Source of the DNA: Pedobacter sp. B4-66
GTDB taxonomy: Bacteria; Bacteroidota; Bacteroidia; Sphingobacteriales; Sphingobacteriaceae
NCBI RefSeq assembly: GCF_018492665.1
Contig: NZ_JAFVME010000013.1
Span: 1-64,000, forward strand
DNA: 64,000 bases
Reading direction: 5' to 3'
Part shown: positions 62,771 to 64,000 of the stretch, piece after piece
Layout of the letters: every line of letters starts with the position of its first letter
How positions within the stretch are numbered: position 1 is the stretch's first letter
Translations under genes and position numbers: made by a program
Notes under the pieces: generated by a model
Database searches by the model: none
Seen by the model: only the letters and a program-made list of their open reading frames with translations
Told to the model about the DNA's origin: nothing

Positions 62771-62799
62771 TAGCGTTTAATTAATTTGTTGAAACCTCT

Positions 62800-63816
62800 A
62801 TGTTGGACGTGCAAAAGAATAAATCATTAAAACCTTACAATACATTTAGTATCGACGTAGATGCAGACTATTTTGCTGAAATTCTGTCGGAACAAGATCT
62901 TAAAGATGTGCTAGAATCTGATCTTATTAAACAGCAGAATTTATTGGTTTTAGGTGGGGGAAGCAACGTTTTGTTTACAAAGGACTTCGACGGGCTGGTA
63001 GTTAAAGTTAGTATCCCTGGGATTTCTAATGTTGTAGAAGGAAATGAAGTTATAGTTACAGCAGGAGCGGGGGTAATTTGGAATAGCCTTGTAAAGTATT
63101 GTGTTCAAAATGGTTATGCGGGTATTGAGAATCTTAGTCTTATTCCTGGGACAGTTGGTGCATCGCCGATACAAAACATTGGTGCTTATGGTGTAGAGTT
63201 AAAAGATGTTTTTAAATCTTGTACAGCCTATGAAATAGCTACATCCGAAAAAAGGGTATTCAATTTTGAGGATTGCCATTTTGGATATAGGGATAGTGTT
63301 TTTAAGAATGAACTTAAGGGGCAATATATCATTACTTCAGTGAGTTTCAGGCTAAGTACGTCAGCTAAAATTAATACCCAGTATGGTGCGATACAAGAAG
63401 AGCTAAAGAATAAGGGTATTGATGCGCCAACTATTGAAGATGTTTCTAATGTTGTTTCTGAAATCAGGGTTGCTAAACTGCCGGATCCTTCAACAATTGG
63501 GAATGCCGGGAGCTTTTTTAAGAATCCAGTTATCACAAAAGATGAGTTCGAAACGGTGAAATTAGCGCATCCAAATGTGGTTAATTATCCTGCCCCAGAT
63601 AATAAAATTAAACTTGCAGCAGGTTGGTTAATAGAGCAATGCGGATTTAAAGGGGTGGTTGCCGGGCAGACCGGAACATGGAAGAATCAGGCCTTGGTTT
63701 TGGTGAATCATGGAGGAGCAACTGGTGCCGAAGTGTATAGTTTTTCAGAACAGATTATAAATGATGTGGATGCCAAGTTTGGCGTTAAATTAGAAAGAGA
63801 AGTAAATATTCTGTGA
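62800..63816 (+). CDS. murB: UDP-N-acetylmuramate dehydrogenase
   Basis: 338 residues, type I (E. coli-like) by length and by the YRDS motif. The FAD-binding segment is LVLGGGSNVLFTKDFDGLVV; GTVGASPIQNIGAYGVELKD follows, then CHFGYRDSVFK, and the catalytic serine region GNAGSFFKNPVI. The conserved late Glu should lie near the VNHGGATGAEVYSFSE segment. It reduces enolpyruvyl-UDP-GlcNAc to UDP-MurNAc in peptidoglycan synthesis. It is not in a division or cell-wall cluster here; the regulators next to it point away. Confidence 0.95.
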   Translation: MLDVQKNKSLKPYNTFSIDVDADYFAEILSEQDLKDVLESDLIKQQNLLVLGGGSNVLFTKDFDGLVVKVSIPGISNVVEGNEVIVTAGAGVIWNSLVKYCVQNGYAGIENLSLIPGTVGASPIQNIGAYGVELKDVFKSCTAYEIATSEKRVFNFEDCHFGYRDSVFKNELKGQYIITSVSFRLSTSAKINTQYGAIQEELKNKGIDAPTIEDVSNVVSEIRVAKLPDPSTIGNAGSFFKNPVITKDEFETVKLAHPNVVNYPAPDNKIKLAAGWLIEQCGFKGVVAGQTGTWKNQALVLVNHGGATGAEVYSFSEQIINDVDAKFGVKLEREVNIL

Positions 63817-63826
63817 CATCGATCTC

Positions 63827-63847
63827 TTCGATGCCATAGGCATCGAA
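63827..63847 (+). terminator. Weak hairpin after murB
   Basis: 9-bp perfect stem (ttcgatgcc / ggcatcgaa) with a 3-base loop, 10 bp after the murB stop. No T-run follows, so it may be a weak terminator or an mRNA-stability element. Confidence 0.5.
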
Positions 63848-63985
63848 AATTAAATTCATAACATTGGAGTCCATTTTTTGGTACATAAGTTGTATATGTT
63901 TTTGAGTGTAATATTAAACAAACTAGTGAGCGCCACTCATAAAACTGTGTTTGTTTGCTTTTTTAACCTCAAAACTTAAAACATT

Positions 63986-64000
63986 ATGACAAAAAATGAA
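63986..64000 (+). CDS. Start of a further gene, 3' partial
   Basis: ATG at 63986 opens MTKNE up to the window end. Placement after an AT-rich 170-bp gap and an A-rich leader suits a real start, but five codons give no identity. Confidence 0.35.

Overview
The window looks like chromosomal DNA of a Bacteroidota bacterium, most likely Sphingobacteriaceae and close to Pedobacter. The evidence is an AT-rich base composition; type IX secretion genes (PorP/SprF, a PorE-like OmpA protein, type A and type B C-terminal sorting domains); promoters of the Bacteroidota TTG-N(19-21)-TAnnTTTG type; few Shine-Dalgarno sites; and lineage-typical families (DUF6266, DUF6624, PID-CTERM-like small protein, YhcG/DUF1016). 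Assignment to genus is inference. I see no rRNA, tRNA, CRISPR array, prophage or intact insertion sequence.

Layout. 1-4.9 kb: the 3' part of a large cell-surface protein with Ig-like repeats and a type B sorting domain, then PorP/SprF and a TPR/beta-propeller/OmpA protein, a type IX secretion triad. 5.1-7.1 kb: nitrilase plus class V aminotransferase pair. 7.4-11.9 kb: GAF protein, small zinc-ribbon protein, a large DUF2341/LamG secreted protein and, across a palindromic intergenic region, a PID-CTERM-like peptide. 11.9-18.3 kb (minus): RND efflux operon (adaptor, pump, TolC) ending in an N-acetylglucosamine-kinase-like gene. 18.6-21 kb: M61 peptidase and a small beta-barrel.

21-27.1 kb is the accessory-looking part: an array of 11-bp repeats with a perfect hairpin in front of two tandem DUF6266 genes, DUF6624, a small membrane protein, a retropepsin-like protease with PDZ, a frameshifted lipoprotein, and a YhcG-type nuclease whose coding sequence shares an exact 34-bp palindromic repeat with its own upstream region.

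27.3-38.4 kb is lipid metabolism: acyl-CoA synthetase, gamma-glutamyltransferase lipoprotein, OmpA protein, then a MarR regulator followed by fadN-fadA-fadE, a complete beta-oxidation set in the gene order of Bacillus fadNAE. 38.5-39.9 kb: two FKBP-type lipoproteins. 39.9-44.6 kb: a light-response and DNA-repair cluster (photolyase, TIGR01777 oxidoreductase, cryptochrome DASH, CarH-like B12-binding MerR regulator). 44.6-48.7 kb: sucA-sucB; lpd lies at 53.2 kb, so all three subunits of 2-oxoglutarate dehydrogenase are within 10 kb, separated by a peptidase block (DUF2807, M1, CocE). 54.6-55.4 kb: an unrecognised secreted protein with an M14-like residue pattern. 55.5-62.6 kb: a second RND operon (TetR, TolC, adaptor, pump) and a second paralogous TetR. 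62.8-63.8 kb: murB.

How the parts fit: the window is mostly core metabolism and envelope biology. Transcription units are delimited by strong symmetrical hairpin terminators (4.9, 20.4, 32.3, 38.3, 48.7, 54.6, 55.5 kb). The items most worth following are the DUF6266 repeat array, the YhcG duplicate palindrome, the orphan M14-like protein and the divergent palindromic region at 11.65 kb.
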